Source: Colius striatus (Eukaryota > Chordata > Aves > Coliiformes > Coliidae). Taken from it: DNA of 64,000 bases. A model generated the notes under the pieces. It saw only the letters and a list, made by a program, of their open reading frames with translations. It was not told the origin of the DNA and did not search any database. How positions within the stretch are numbered: position 1 is the stretch's first letter; each line of letters starts with the position of its first letter. A program made the position numbers and the translations under genes. This document shows, piece by piece, positions 1 to 23,468 of this stretch. Location of the stretch: contig NC_084771.1 in assembly GCF_028858725.1 (NCBI RefSeq), positions 7,840,915 through 7,904,914 of the forward strand, in the 5' to 3' direction.

Positions 1-3000
1 TAGTGCATGATCTGTTTTACTTCTGGGATATTTTCATAGATCTGTAATTTACTCTATCTTCTAAATATTCTGGAGGAGTAACACCAAAGCTCCTCCTCAA
101 GATCTGTTGCCTTTTTCTCTGGAGGTGGTGAAGAAGCACTTTCTTTCTCAGGGAAGGGGAAAAACTTCATCTTGATTCAGTATTTGTATCGCTGACTGAT
201 ATTTCATTAGAGTCCAAGAAGCTTTCATCTGGATAGACCAAATTTCCTGAAAATGTTGAAAACATATTGGTTCCAAACCTTCCCCAAAACCACATGTTCT
301 AGATTAAGCATGTGTTTGGGAGCTAACATCCTTCTTTCCCCAGCTCCACCATAGTCTGGCATTAATAACGCTGCACTTAAAAATGTTTGAGAAGCCTCAC
401 ATATCTCATACCCATGTGAGTGAGGGAAATGTTGTTACACCAGTTCTGTAAATGAAACAACTCAGTTTTGGAGGTTTGGCTGGAGATTTTTGATCTTATT
501 CATTGGGACAACCTGCATCTAAGAAGGCAGGAGAGATTTCAAGTGACAAAGAATCAAGTAAGGTGTGAGCTTTCCTTTTCACCCCCCTTCACCTTCAGTG
601 TTGGTCAAATAGAGACAGAGGGATTGGCAGCAGGCTTAGTGGGTTGGACTTCTTCAATACTTGGTCACCATAGTGGTGTTAATGTCAGTGAAAGGTGGCA
701 GGGCTGGTTAATTCCCAGGCAGAGATCAGCAACATTTTAATGTCTGCTTTGCCCCTCTTTTTCTAGGAAGCCCCAGGTGGCAGAGAAATTCCTTCCTGGA
801 GAGAGGGAAACTTCTGCAGTTGTTGGTCAGAGCTTTCTCTGAGAGAAGGAAGCAGCCTGAGTTGTTGGGTTCGGTGGCTGGCAGGCAGGACTTGAGTCCC
901 AGGCCCTGTTTGTCATGCTCAGCTCCTGTTTCTTCTCCATTAATAACTGTTTCCCAGCTTCTGTCCAGGAACTCAGTTTGAATCCTGTTAGCATTCCATT
1001 CTCCAGAAGTTACTGGTGGGTTTGGGCAGTACTCAGAGCTTTATCTAAGACTTAGCAAGTGATCTCTTTGTTAAACCAGATGGTCAGCAGGGTTTGGAAA
1101 AATACCTTACACAAGTTTGCGTAGCTGTTGAGAACAGGGCTCATTCAGCCTAATGTTCTTCTCCCAGCTACAGCCAGAAGCTCCCACTTCAAAGAAAAAG
1201 CTGCCTTTTTGTTTCCAGTGCTCAAAGACAGTGTAGTTTTGAAAATGTGCATATTAGATAAGTCACATAGAGCTCCCCACTTCTGTTTTCATCTTCAGAG
1301 TCAGAGGTTCATCTTGAAAGCAACTGTCTTCCTGATTCCAGATCACCTTGTGAGCGTTTGAGGAAGGAGCGCGAAGTGATGTGGCGTTGCTGGAAGATGC
1401 TGACATCTCATTAGTCATCCAGATTTTTGTCTCTGATTCTGTTTGCAACCTGGGATGAGGATAACTTCTCAGTACCTCCATCTTCTCATCTCTCAGGCAG
1501 AGAGGTGATGGTAGCATGGAGGTGGCTCAGTGGTATTAATTGGTCTTATGTAATCCCCAAACCAGAGTTGTGCTTAGGTAAGAGACTGGTGATACACCAT
1601 AGTGACTTGGTGCTAGGAAAATAGAAAAGGGATGCCTTAATAATCATAGAGGCAGGCAGTGACTGCTGAAACTGGGTTGGCACAGCCTCTAGAAGACACA
1701 GTGGTTGCTCCAGTGTCCGTTTCCCAAACGGGTGGAACACCTTGGAGACAGCAGCAGCTGTCCTTGCTCTGAGTTCACTGTGGATGCTGCTTGAATACAG
1801 TAGTTGGCACTCATTGACTTTGTTCTCCTCCTGGCAGCTGAGAGCAGCCTTCCTAGGTACTCATCCTTTGTTTGACTGATTTCTATCATGTCCAGCCTTT
1901 TATAGGTGTTATATAAAACAGGCATAGTTACAAGGACGTGCTCCCATCAGTACACAACCAGTTTGAACTGTTCTGCAGGAATTTAAGCTATTTCTTGTTA
2001 ATACAGACACAGCTAATAAGTGAACACAGGTTTGGTTTTTAATTTACCCTTTATATCAGCATATGTCCTGAAGAAGTTTTTGCTGTTTGTGCATTTGTAG
2101 TAAATCACAGCAGTGTGTAGCGTGCAGAAAGAAAAAGCGAGGGGGGGGGAGTGAACTCTATTAATCTTTATAAGAGAAAACATGTCATATGTAATATCCT
2201 TGCCTTGCATCACCATCTGGTTGTTTTTTCTGAAGCCCTTGGAAACGATCCAGCAGATGCTGGGGCTGCAGGAGCTGAGGGCTAGAACCTGCTCCCTGAA
2301 GCATGGTTGGATGTCTTCTGCTGCTTGCTGGGCCACAGCTGCAGTTTGACACAACAAAAACGCATGGATGGGAAATATTTTCTCCAGTTAAGACGAGAAG
2401 CTTGCATCTGAAGTGGCTCAGGGCTGAAACCCATGGCCTTAGTGCTTCTGCTAGAAGAGGAGACTTGGCACTGCTTGGAGCCTTCCCCTTGCAGGTGCCC
2501 AGCCAGATGGCTCTGTGCTTCCAGGGTGGCTCTTGGGTATCATATAGAGCAGTCTTTTCCTGCTTGTACCTTTCCCTCAAAGTTTACTACTCTTTCTGGT
2601 TTTCTATTCCTCTCTTTCCTGTTACCATTCCCTTTAGTTTTCCCAACAGACACGGAAAATAAGCTTTTGGAGGTGTCAGGGTCTCAGGTGCTGTTTGAAG
2701 CGAGAGCCTTCAAAAGCCTCGTGTGCAGCATCGCTGCTCTGACACCTCTGCTGGGGAAATCCCATCCTGTGATGAGGAACTCAGCTGGCAGATGAGGGAA
2801 CTGGCCTGAGTTATTGCAGCAGGAGTCAGTAGGCTTTTCCTGCAGGAAATCCAGTGAAAGAGATTACAGGTATTAGATCAGGTAGCCAGCTTCAGCACTT
2901 CACGTCAGGCTGGCAGCCTGCTTCACAGCTGAGGAGCTGTGACTTTAGCAGTAACCTCACCACTTTCCAAAGGGATTGGTGAACTTTTGAGAGGCTTTAA

Positions 3001-6000
3001 TCAGTGACCCCGTGGCACTGGAGACCCCCTCCAAACTTGTGCTGCTCGTGGAGCTCAGAAGAAGTCTTCTCATTCCCAGCTTTAAACGGTCTTGGGGAGC
3101 AATTTGCACATGTGAGGAAGTGCTGGAGCTGTCCTTCAAGCCCTAACAGGTCTTCTCCCTCCACACCCTTCCCAATGGTGCTGTCATCCCTTTCCTAGTC
3201 TTGATGTCTTCCTGTTAATGATGGGCTTGGTGGTGTTAGGTTAGTAGCTGGATCATCACCTTAAGGTCTTTTCCAACTGCAATGAATCTATGATGGCCAA
3301 CCAGCTGTGCTTGGCCACTTCGTAACCTTCCATGGAGCCCTTCAGTAAAATTGTTCTCATTACAATTCACCTTTCTGTAAGTAGGTGATTAGGAGTGACT
3401 GCATTACTCCAGGATTTTCACCCCCACCTACTGAGTGGCATCAGCATTGCCCCACATCTGCTGGAGGCATTTCCCCTGATCCGTTTTAGGGCTGTATTTC
3501 TGCCTTTCCTGGCTGTGTGACAGCAGCTCAGCACGTGCAGATGTTGTCCTCTGCAGCTCCACCTGAGATCCACCATCCAGCAGAACAGTTTATTACTCCC
3601 CATGTATATATAATTTACAAGACTCTGCATTTTGTATGACTGAATCTCATTCCATGCTTATTATCCTTCAAAGCCATTCAGCCTGTCCTCTCTGATAGCC
3701 CAGCCCCCTTCTGTATTAACAATTCTTGTCAACTTTCCTTCCTCTGCCAAGCAAAGCTGAGCTGAAGGGTTGGATAGAGCTGGGGTTAGAGCAAAAGCAT
3801 ACATTTCATTTAAGTTGAAAGAGGAGAAATGGAGAAGGGGATGCACTTCCCTTAGGTGTGGGGTCTGGTTTGACCTCAAACAAGCAGGCAGCGTGGGGAA
3901 AGGAGGTGGGGGATAGGTGGGATTAGTAGGAAGAAATACAAAATACGAGCACATAGAGAGAAAAATAGCTGTTGGGAGTAGCTCTTGTGTTTCATACCAG
4001 CAGTCAAGACCACGAGCTTGATCTCTAGTACCTTCATTCCAGATGCTTAAAGGAATTCAGGAGAAACAGGTGATGCCAGAGAAAGAGCAGAAAAGCAGAC
4101 TCAGGTTAATTTTATAAAGGAGGGGAAGGAGGTGCTGGGGAACAGCTGAGCTCTCAGCTCCCACCTGGACTGAAAGAAACCCTCAAATGCACTGGGCAAA
4201 GCCCTCGAATGCAGAGCCAAGAGCAGTAGCAGGCAGCAGGGATCGGTGCAGAGTTCTTCAAGTCAAAGTTCTTCAAGTGTCGTGGGCTCGGGAGCAGCAG
4301 CAGGTTCCCTGCCACTTGGGTGTTTAGAACATAATCTGCATCTTGGAGGGAAACAAAGAAAAGTGTCTTCTCATAGACCTTCCTTGGAATCAGGCCATCC
4401 AGTGGCCTCCATGGAACTGCACTGGATAAACGTGGGTAGCCTAGGAGGCTTTGGGATTGGGAAGCTCTCCCCAGGAGGACTGGGGTGGGGAGGTGGGATT
4501 ATCAATGTAGTAGCTCTAGGAAAGGCTCTTGCCTGACTTGTAGGTATTTAACCTGCTCCATCCATTAACCAGTGGGTCATATACATTCAACCAGTGTGGC
4601 ATTTAAGCAGCTTCGTGGCTTAAATACAGTGATGTGGCCTCAGAGAAGCGTGGCAGGAGGTTTCTCTTTCTCTTCTGCGCAGAAGTGTTGGGATGACATG
4701 TAACAGAGTTCTCAAGGCTTGTGCCTCAGCACGTTTCATACTGAAGGGAACACAGATCTGACATTTCAGTGGCACTCTGCTTCCCAAACTCAGACTTTGC
4801 TGCAGTTTGAAACTAATTTGAGAAGGAACACGATGAGTTTACAGTTCCAGGCAAAAATGAGGGAAATTCTGTCTTCTGGTGTATCGGATGAGCCTTATGG
4901 CTCCCTGCTACAATGAGATTACCCACCCCCTCCTATTGGGAGATGAACAGATGCAAACCCCAGAGACTCAGAAGCTCCCAGGGCTAATAATATTGTGTGT
5001 TTTTTTTTTCATGTCAGAAGTATTTGTGTGTTTGTCGAAAGCTTCACTTGCGCAGCCGAAACATCTCTGTCTGCCGTGCCTGGAACAGATGCGTGTGTTG
5101 TAATATAGACTGTGAACATTGACATCCCATGTGGTTCTCATTCCTCCCATTCATCTTTGAAGCTAATTGGTTCCATCCATTTCAAATGTGTTTGGCTCGC
5201 TGCAGCTATTTGTACTTTCACTCTGGTTGTGGCGCTGACGGTGTGATATATATAACATGAAATAAACTCTCGTGACTCCGAGGTCTGCAGAGACACATCC
5301 ACAGCATCTCACTCCCTGCGTTGGGGTTGATTGGTTTTTCAAATGATGTCCCCCACACAACTTTTTTTCTCTCTCTGTCTTCAGTGAAAACTGTTCTGAA
5401 CAAGCTGGTGCCTGAGCTGAGGGCTGGGGGAGATCAACAGGGATCGCGGCTCAGGCCATGTCGTGAGAGCTCAGGAGAGGCACAAAGAGGAGGCTGTCAG
5501 TGCTTAACGAACATCAGAGGGTCTGCAGTCCCTTCAGCTGGTGGTGGACCTGCTGGTTGGCTTTGCTGGTGCTGCCTAGCAAGACAGTGGCATTGTTAGA
5601 AGCCAATGTGTTGTGCTGTTGATGTGTTTCAATACTGTGAATGTAGGGATGCATTATAAATAACTGATGGCATCACTTCCCTGTGACCCAGCAGCAAAAT
5701 GGAAGCCAATCAATATTGCTATTGAGAAGGCCCCAGCAAGGTTACTGGCTATTTCTCAGGGCCTTCTCTCATCTTTCCTCTAACATAGCCACAGGAACAT
5801 GGCACCTCTGTCCCAGCTGGTGATTTGTGCCTCTGCAGGCAGGAAGCAACCTCATTAGCTCCCGTTCATCGTGAGCGTTAAAGGTGATTTCAGTCTTTGT
5901 GCTTAAACCCAGACTTTAGAGGAGTTTCACTGGTGAGCAGGGAGGGATTTTTTGAGGGCTGTTGCAGTTCACTCCCATCCACGGTGGATTTGTGAGGAAG

Positions 6001-6869
6001 CAAAGGAACATATTTCACCCTTCAGCTTCTGCTCAAGTGCCGCAGCATCTCAGCTTCACTGGAGATACCTTACTCTTGTCATGGGGGGCTTTTACACCTG
6101 CACTGTAAATATTCATATTCATTCTTTGCTTTTTGGGTCTTTTTTTTTGCATTTTATTGTTAAACAATGATGCTGGCAAGAATTGAGGTTACTTCTCTCA
6201 GCTGAGAGCTGAGTCATACCAGACTTTGTTCTAACCCGTCCTCATCAGGAAGTGTGTCAGCTTTAAGCTTGGAACTCAGGGACTCCAGACTACCAGAGAA
6301 AATTCATGTGTGGCTGCACAGAGCACAAATGCATCCCATGTCCACCTGAAAAATACTCTGCTGATTAGAGACAGGGATCTGTGTGGGTTTAAACGATTTC
6401 TGCTGAGTGTCAGGATTTCTGCTGCCTCAAGGCTGACGTGCCCTGCTGTGGCAGTGGCTTGGATGGATATGTGTGGCGAGTCCCTGGGCAGTGCTCATCA
6501 GCTGGAACTCACCTGGTGTCTGTGAGTAAAGCTCTGGCTTGGCTTGAAGAGCATCTGTCACCTGAGCTTTGCTGTTGGCCACAAGCAGATGGTTTAACTC
6601 ACCTTTGCAGTAAGGGGGAGAGGTGCCCATCAGAACTCGCTCACTGGAGTTACACCAGCCATGGGCTGCTGGTGGGAGAGAGGAGAAAGGGGATCAAATT
6701 GTGGACCTTCACAGCAGTTGTTTGTGAAAAACAGAAGTCCCCTCACCTTTGCCTTACCAGTTTTATTAGCAGTCTTGTTCCAGCTCTGGCTCAGTGGATG
6801 CTGATAGCAGTGGGGATGAAATAATCTCTGAATTTCACTTATTCTCTCTTTTTTTCTCTCTCTTTGTAG
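1..6869 (+). other. EDA: EDA intron 2 (3' part), no coding exon seen
   Basis: Non-coding sequence upstream of the first EDA exon seen here. I looked for EDA exon 2, which in other vertebrates encodes a phenylalanine-rich stretch and the basic furin-cleavage region, and did not find it, so exons 1 and 2 should lie before the window. Open frames here are short and resemble no family I know. The only repeat I recognise is a CR1 tail near 3213-3296. Confidence 0.75.
3213..3296 (+). repeat. CR1 LINE 3' tail fragment
   Basis: The stretch reads like the last part of a CR1 element: a gatgggcttggtgg-type start, then ggtcttttccaactgcaatg and the terminal aatctatgatgg. Orientation is sense to EDA. Only about 80 bp is recognisable, and divergence from the usual tail suggests an old copy. 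Confidence 0.7.
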
Positions 6870-18134
<11,265 letters not shown>

Positions 18135-21100
18135 ATGAACTTGGCACGTGCCAGGATGCTGGCAGGACTGCACAGTGCTGCTGTTCATTAGCCTATCAGT
18201 ATTTCAGGGGGTTCTGTAGTCCGGCCATAGAGGAAACTGATGCAGAGCTATTTATTCCTATATGTGAATGCAGGAAGCACAACCGTCCTCTGGGACTCGC
18301 GTGGAGACTTGGGGCAAAACACAGAAAGCTGGCTGAGGAAGCGTTGGTGAGGGCAGAAGGGCTGTTGTGTCTGCCTTGTCTCAGCATTTCAAGTGTTGCT
18401 GCACTGATACTCCGCTCTGTGATCTCCACACGAGGCTCCTCGAGAGTGGGGTCGGCTCTCTGCTTCTACGTTGCACTAGCAAGAGCGTCCCAGGCGGCAG
18501 CGGGAGGACACGTCCACCTCGTCCCAGCCGGGCTCTCCTGCTGCTGCACGCCGATGGGAGCGAGGAAGGGGCACGGGCAGGGGCTCTGGTTTGCTGCCTT
18601 CCCAGTGGGAACCGGAGCGGCCGCGGGGTGCGGAGGGGAGCGCGCGAGACGGGGTCAGCCCTGTGTTACCTTTGTCCTCAGGAGCGCGAGCGAGGAAGGC
18701 AAAGGGCCCCTCCTGAGAGCTTGGAAGCCACAGCAGCCAGTGCCAGAGGAAGGTGAAGGCTGAGCAGAGCAGGTTTGGCAGGTAGGAAACTGCCTCCACA
18801 CCCCAGAGATCCCCGAGGCCCACAGACAGCGCCGGCTCCAGCGCCTCTGCTCCCTCCAGCTCCCGCCGTTCCCCAGAGGTGAATCCCTTCCCCCCGGGGC
18901 TGCCCTCGGGTGCTGCTGCTCTTGCAGCAAGCTGGGCCTTCTGGGGCTTGGCTTGGCTCGGGTTTTTGACTACCATGCTGCAGCCCAACACACGTCCTGC
19001 GGGCTGGCTGGGCGCATAGGGCAGCCACGGGTCCTCGTGAGAGCACTCTGAGGAAGTTTGTCATGTTTAAGAATAAAATATTCAAACAGGAGGGGGTTTA
19101 TTTTTCTGTTTTAATAGCAACTGTCCTGCTTTCAGTCGTGGGCTCTGTCCTTCCTGCCCCTTGCCTTTTGGCACCCTACTACCTAAAGCGCTCACAGAAG
19201 CGGTGATGGAGTCTGTAGCAAGAAACAAAACCCCCACAACCCAACTTGCATTTCGGAGTCTGCTCCAGCATGAAGTCACCACTTTTTCTTCTCTCCAGGC
19301 CCTGCTGAGTCTAGTCATAACTCGATTTCTGGTGACTAACAGAAGAGCTGGGACACTATTGTTTCTTTTGGCTTCTTGAGCAACCCTGTTACCTCCCCTC
19401 AGCTGGGGAGACCTAAAGCTATAAGATGTGAGCAGAGGAAGAGGCTGGAGCGCTAATTGCTCCTTTGTGTCACGCCTTGGCTTGGGCTGGGCTGGGCTGG
19501 GCTGGGGGGGGTTCAGCTGGAGTTTCTCTCCAGAGTGTGGGGTTTGTCTTGTTTCAAGAGGGTTCCTGCAGTTTGAGCCCATGTAGGAAACGGGCCGAGA
19601 GCCGACCCGACGCCTCAGTGCCGGCCGCCAGCTCCCAGGAGAGGTGGCCTGGCACTGGTCACTCACAGGCTCGTGGCTCAGCACCACACTGGATGTGAGC
19701 ACAGAAGGGTCCCCCCTGGCTGGAGCATTCTTGGCTTTGCCCCATCCGCAGCGAGTGATCTCACTTGCCAAGTATTGCAGGGACTGGGAGATGGCTCTTT
19801 CTCGGGGGCAGCCAGCCTTGGCTCCAGCCTGGCTATTCACAGGAGGCGTGCAGTTTGTAGAACAACTGCATGAACAATTGCCTGCTATTTCTTTGTCAAT
19901 GTGTTCCCCTCCTCTTCCAGCCTTCACATGTTGGGCTCGTGGGAGCCTTCGGGGCACTTAGCTGGGCCTTGTGGCTTGTTTCCTTTAACATGGATTAAGA
20001 AGGACGTGTTCCTGTGACAAGAATGAATCAGGACAACTGTACAGTGAGAACATTAAACAAACAATTAGCAGGATTGCTTTCATATACAGCCTGAACAGCA
20101 AGACTTAGGGGCAAGGATAAATAACACAGTGCATGGAGTCTGCCCCACGGGCAGCATCTGCCCTTTGCTCCCAGCTGTGGCTGTGGCAGGAGGTGGCAGA
20201 GGGACAGTCCCTACTCTGGAAAAGGCCCCTCTCTGCCCAGCTGCCTCTGGCACGTACCTGGGCTGCAGGAGGAGAGCAGAAGGAAGCAGTTCCTAGTGGG
20301 AAAGGTGTTAAGGGGCTCTTTGGGATGCTCCGCGATGCACTGACACGTGAGGTCAATGTAGCTGAGGTGGAGACCTGGAGTCAGAGAGCAGAGAAGCCCT
20401 GACTGCTGGCAGCATTGGTGCCAGAGCCCTGTTCATCCCTGGGGTGAGAGGCTGGGTCACCAGTCCTGTAGCAGCCATGGAGAGTTTTATACTTGAAACC
20501 CTTTGGCCTCAAGTCCTCGTTGGTGAGGAGTTGCAGTGCAGGTTACCCAGGCTGTGGTGCAGCTGCTGCTGTGTGATGCTTCTGCAGATGTTGTCCCGCC
20601 GTCTTTGGTGCTTCTTGCCCTTAACTGGAGCCAAAAAGGCCTGGGAGCAGCTCAGGGGAGCACGGGGAGGAAGGTGCCTATGGGAGGCTTTGACAGACTC
20701 CAGCAGGAACAGGGCCTTGCCCCAGCCTTTCCCTCTGGTGCCTTTAAATTTGGCCGTATCTCAGTTCCTAGTGGGGTTGAGGGGAAGTGCTTCATTCACA
20801 GGCACAGTCTGTGTATCCCAGATGGAGGAATGAGAGCAGCCACCGCTGTTCCCCATGTGCCAGCCTTCCTCTGCAGTGCAACTTGGTGGCTCTGCCCTTC
20901 CCTTCATGCCCTGGCCCCGCTGCCCCCCTTCCTGCTGGGCAAGGCAGGAGGCAGCTCAGGGGCCTGTAACACTTCATCTGAAACCCTTCTCCCTCCCACA
21001 CTCCTCTCTCTGGGGATGATTTCCAGGGAAGCCAGCTCAGCTGCTGTGTCCAGGGCTCCTTCTGAAGGAAGGATTCCCTTCGGGAAAGGCTTTAGGTCGT

Positions 21101-21540
21101 GGCTCCCTACTCAAACCTGCCTGGCCCCTGCCTCCCCCAGTGCCTTTCCCACTCAGGTGAGCTGTGGGTGTTGCCTCGTCAGTGCATCCTCTGCTCTTCC
21201 CAGTCAGAGGTGGAGTGTGAGGAGCCCTTCCCACTCTCCATGTGCCGGTAGGGAAGGGGCAGGGGCCCCCCATACAGCCCGACCCCCACTCCACCACTGC
21301 TGTTCCTCACTCCCAGGCTGGCAGGAAGCCTCTCAGACTCCCCAACACGAGCATGACAGGAGTTGTGGGAAGAGACACGACTGCCCCCCGTTACCTCTTA
21401 GAGCTGCACAGTGATGTACTGATGCTGGTTTGTGCTTCGACTGCTTTATTCAAGACCCTATCTGTATATAAAATATACATAATGTATATAAATTAGGATG
21501 TAAGTTTATGTAAATTGTCAATATTTTCTTAGCAAATAAA
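18135..21540 (+). other. EDA: EDA 3' untranslated region with two poly(A) signals
   Basis: No gene is recognisable between the EDA stop and 21540. AATAAA occurs at 19072-19077 and, after an AT-rich stretch, at 21535-21540, the latter followed by a T/GT-rich downstream element. A 3' UTR of about 0.9 or 3.4 kb fits a gene known for a long 3' UTR. The many open frames at 18300-21400 look like chance frames in GC-rich DNA. End use is inferred. Confidence 0.7.
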
Positions 21541-21861
21541 GCTTTTTCCTCATCTCAGTGTTCTGGGTGGGACATCCTTCCCCAGCCAAAGCAGGAGCTG
21601 CTGTGCAAAGTGCTGTGGCTGTGCCTGTGTGGTGGGACACAGCTGAAAGGTGAAGCTCCTGTCCTTGGGGGATGTGCAGGGGCTGCCAGGGGGAGAGGCA
21701 CCAGACCCCTCACCCCCCTGAGGGCTGCTCAGCATTTGCCTTCTGACTCCCCACTGCTGACAGCAGTCAGGGGCGTGTGCAGGGAGCAGAGTTGCTGTCA
21801 CTGCTTAACTAGGAAAGAGGTGGAGATGTGATGTGCTTAGATCCTGCCTCCTCACTGCCCA

Positions 21862-22031
21862 TGGAATCACTGAAGCAGTTTGGTTGGAGAAGCCCTTGAA
21901 GCTGCTGCAATCCCAGCCCTGCCTTCACCCTGCCCAGCCCAGCACTACCCCATGGCCCTCAGCACCTCAGCTCCACAGCTTTGGGGTCCCTCCAGGGCTG
22001 GGCACTCCCCCAGCTCCCTGGGCAGCTCCCA
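21862..22031 (-). repeat. CR1 LINE 3' end, truncated
   Basis: Reversed CR1 tail: atggaatcactgaagcagtt, cccttgaagctgctgcaatc, ccctccagggctgggcactc. It stops about 170 bp in, just downstream of the EDA poly(A) site. Confidence 0.82.
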
Positions 22032-22379
22032 GCGTCTGGCATCCCAGGGTATGGCTGTGGTGTGGGGCAAGTGGCTCTGTCCCTTCTTTGGCCAAGGCTC
22101 TATCCAACTGCTGCTTCCTCCCATCCTTTGGAGACCTCTCACCTGTTGGGGCACAGGGGCAGCTCTAACAGAGGGCTGTGGAGGCAGAAGTGCCAAAGGA
22201 GCGTGGCACGCTCAGTGCTGTCTGTGCTGTGTGGTTTGCTGTGCCAGGGAGGAGCCCGTGTGTGTGTGCAGAGCCGGGCACCCCTGCCGAGGGAGTTCAC
22301 AGCCTCGGGATGCAAATGCCATGGGATTCTCTGCAGAAGTCCCTGATCCAAATCGGGGACTTCTCAGCTGATTTCATCG

Positions 22380-23240
22380 GGCCGTGCCCGCGGTGCAGAC
22401 CCGTGCCCGGCGGCTGGGGATGCGGGGTCGGGCTTCCCCCGCCGGGGCCGGAGCTGCGGCACGACGCGGTCCCTGCAGCCCCCCTGCCTCCCTCCCTCCG
22501 TCCCTTCCACCTTCCCTCCGCACCTTCCGCTTTCGGGCGCGGCTGATGGCAGCCTGGGGGAGGCTGGAGGCCGAGGTTCACGCAGAGGTCGGTGTTTCCC
22601 TGGCCGGAGCCTGCAGCATCTCACAGACGTGGGGCTGGCGCGGGGCTGAGCCGCGTCCCGGCGGTGACACGGAGCGACTCAGATGGGCGAGGGGCACGGC
22701 GGGCAGAGGCTCGGCCCATCCGTCTCCCAGATGTGCGCACCCCCGGACCGCACCTGGAGCTGCCGGGGGGGAAAGTCCCCGTCTGCTCCCGCCCGGCGGC
22801 ACGGCGTGACCCCCCCGGCCTCCGCCAGGCTGCAGGAGCAGGGGTTTGCCGGCTCCGCACATCCCGCTGGGAGCCGGGCGGGAAGCCCCGGGAAGCCGTT
22901 GTTTGCCCAGGCCGGGCAGGTGCCGTGGGAGAGCCCCCCGGGCCGGGCTGTGCCGGGGCAGGGAGGGGAATTTGCTGTGTGTCTGTGCGGTCACCTCACC
23001 TGCGGCGCCGGAGGTGCCGGGAGCCCCGCGGCGACCGCCGGAGCCACAGCCGGGAGCCCGGGCCCTGGCTCGGGATGGCCCAGCAGCCCCCGCCGGTGCC
23101 ACGGGCAGCAGCTGCCCCGGGAGCTGGCGCGGGGCGGTGGAGGCTGGGGCACGGGCAGGTCCGTTCAGGGATACCCGTCCAAACCCTTCTCAGCGTTCCC
23201 AAGTGCCGCCTCCGCCTCGTGGCGTTAATTTGGGTACGGG
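22380..23240. promoter_or_regulatory. CpG-rich stretch between EDA and the GARP-like gene
   Basis: About 860 bp of dense C+G with frequent CpG, in contrast to the CpG-poor DNA on either side (for example 19700-22250). It ends about 230 bp before the coding start of the LRRC32-like gene and is probably its CpG-island promoter region or an upstream enhancer. I find no convincing coding exon; the long proline/arginine/alanine frames on both strands are what such composition produces by chance. Confidence 0.6.
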
Positions 23241-23417
23241 TGACCACCTGAGTGCCGGCGCAGCTCTGTCTCCTCCCCGTCCTGCCCATTCTCTTTCCCT
23301 TCCACGTGGCTTTCTACAGTTTTTCCCCCTCTGCAATCTTATGCCTTTCTTTTCCCACTTCCCGTAGTTACAAACACCCACATGCGTTATCTCCTTCCCC
23401 CATCCCATCCTGAAGCC

Positions 23418-23425
23418 TATTTATA
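23418..23425 (+). promoter_or_regulatory. TATA box of the LRRC32-like gene
   Basis: TATTTATA lies 51 bp before the ATG at 23469, so a start site about 25-30 bp further on would leave a 5' UTR of only about 20 bases. It is the only AT-rich octamer in this GC-rich stretch. Confidence 0.6.
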
Positions 23426-23468
23426 CAGAGCCGGCTGGCTGCAGGGCGCGGGGCAGCCGCGGCACAAC

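Noticed and set aside
1-6869. EDA exon 2 inside the window
   Set aside because: No stretch encodes the expected NFFFPDEK-type and RRVRRNKR-type segments; the exon must lie upstream.
22384-23367. Several 140-220-codon frames in the CpG island
   Set aside because: Arg/Pro/Ala/Gly composition typical of chance frames in GC-rich DNA; present on both strands at once; no conserved motif.
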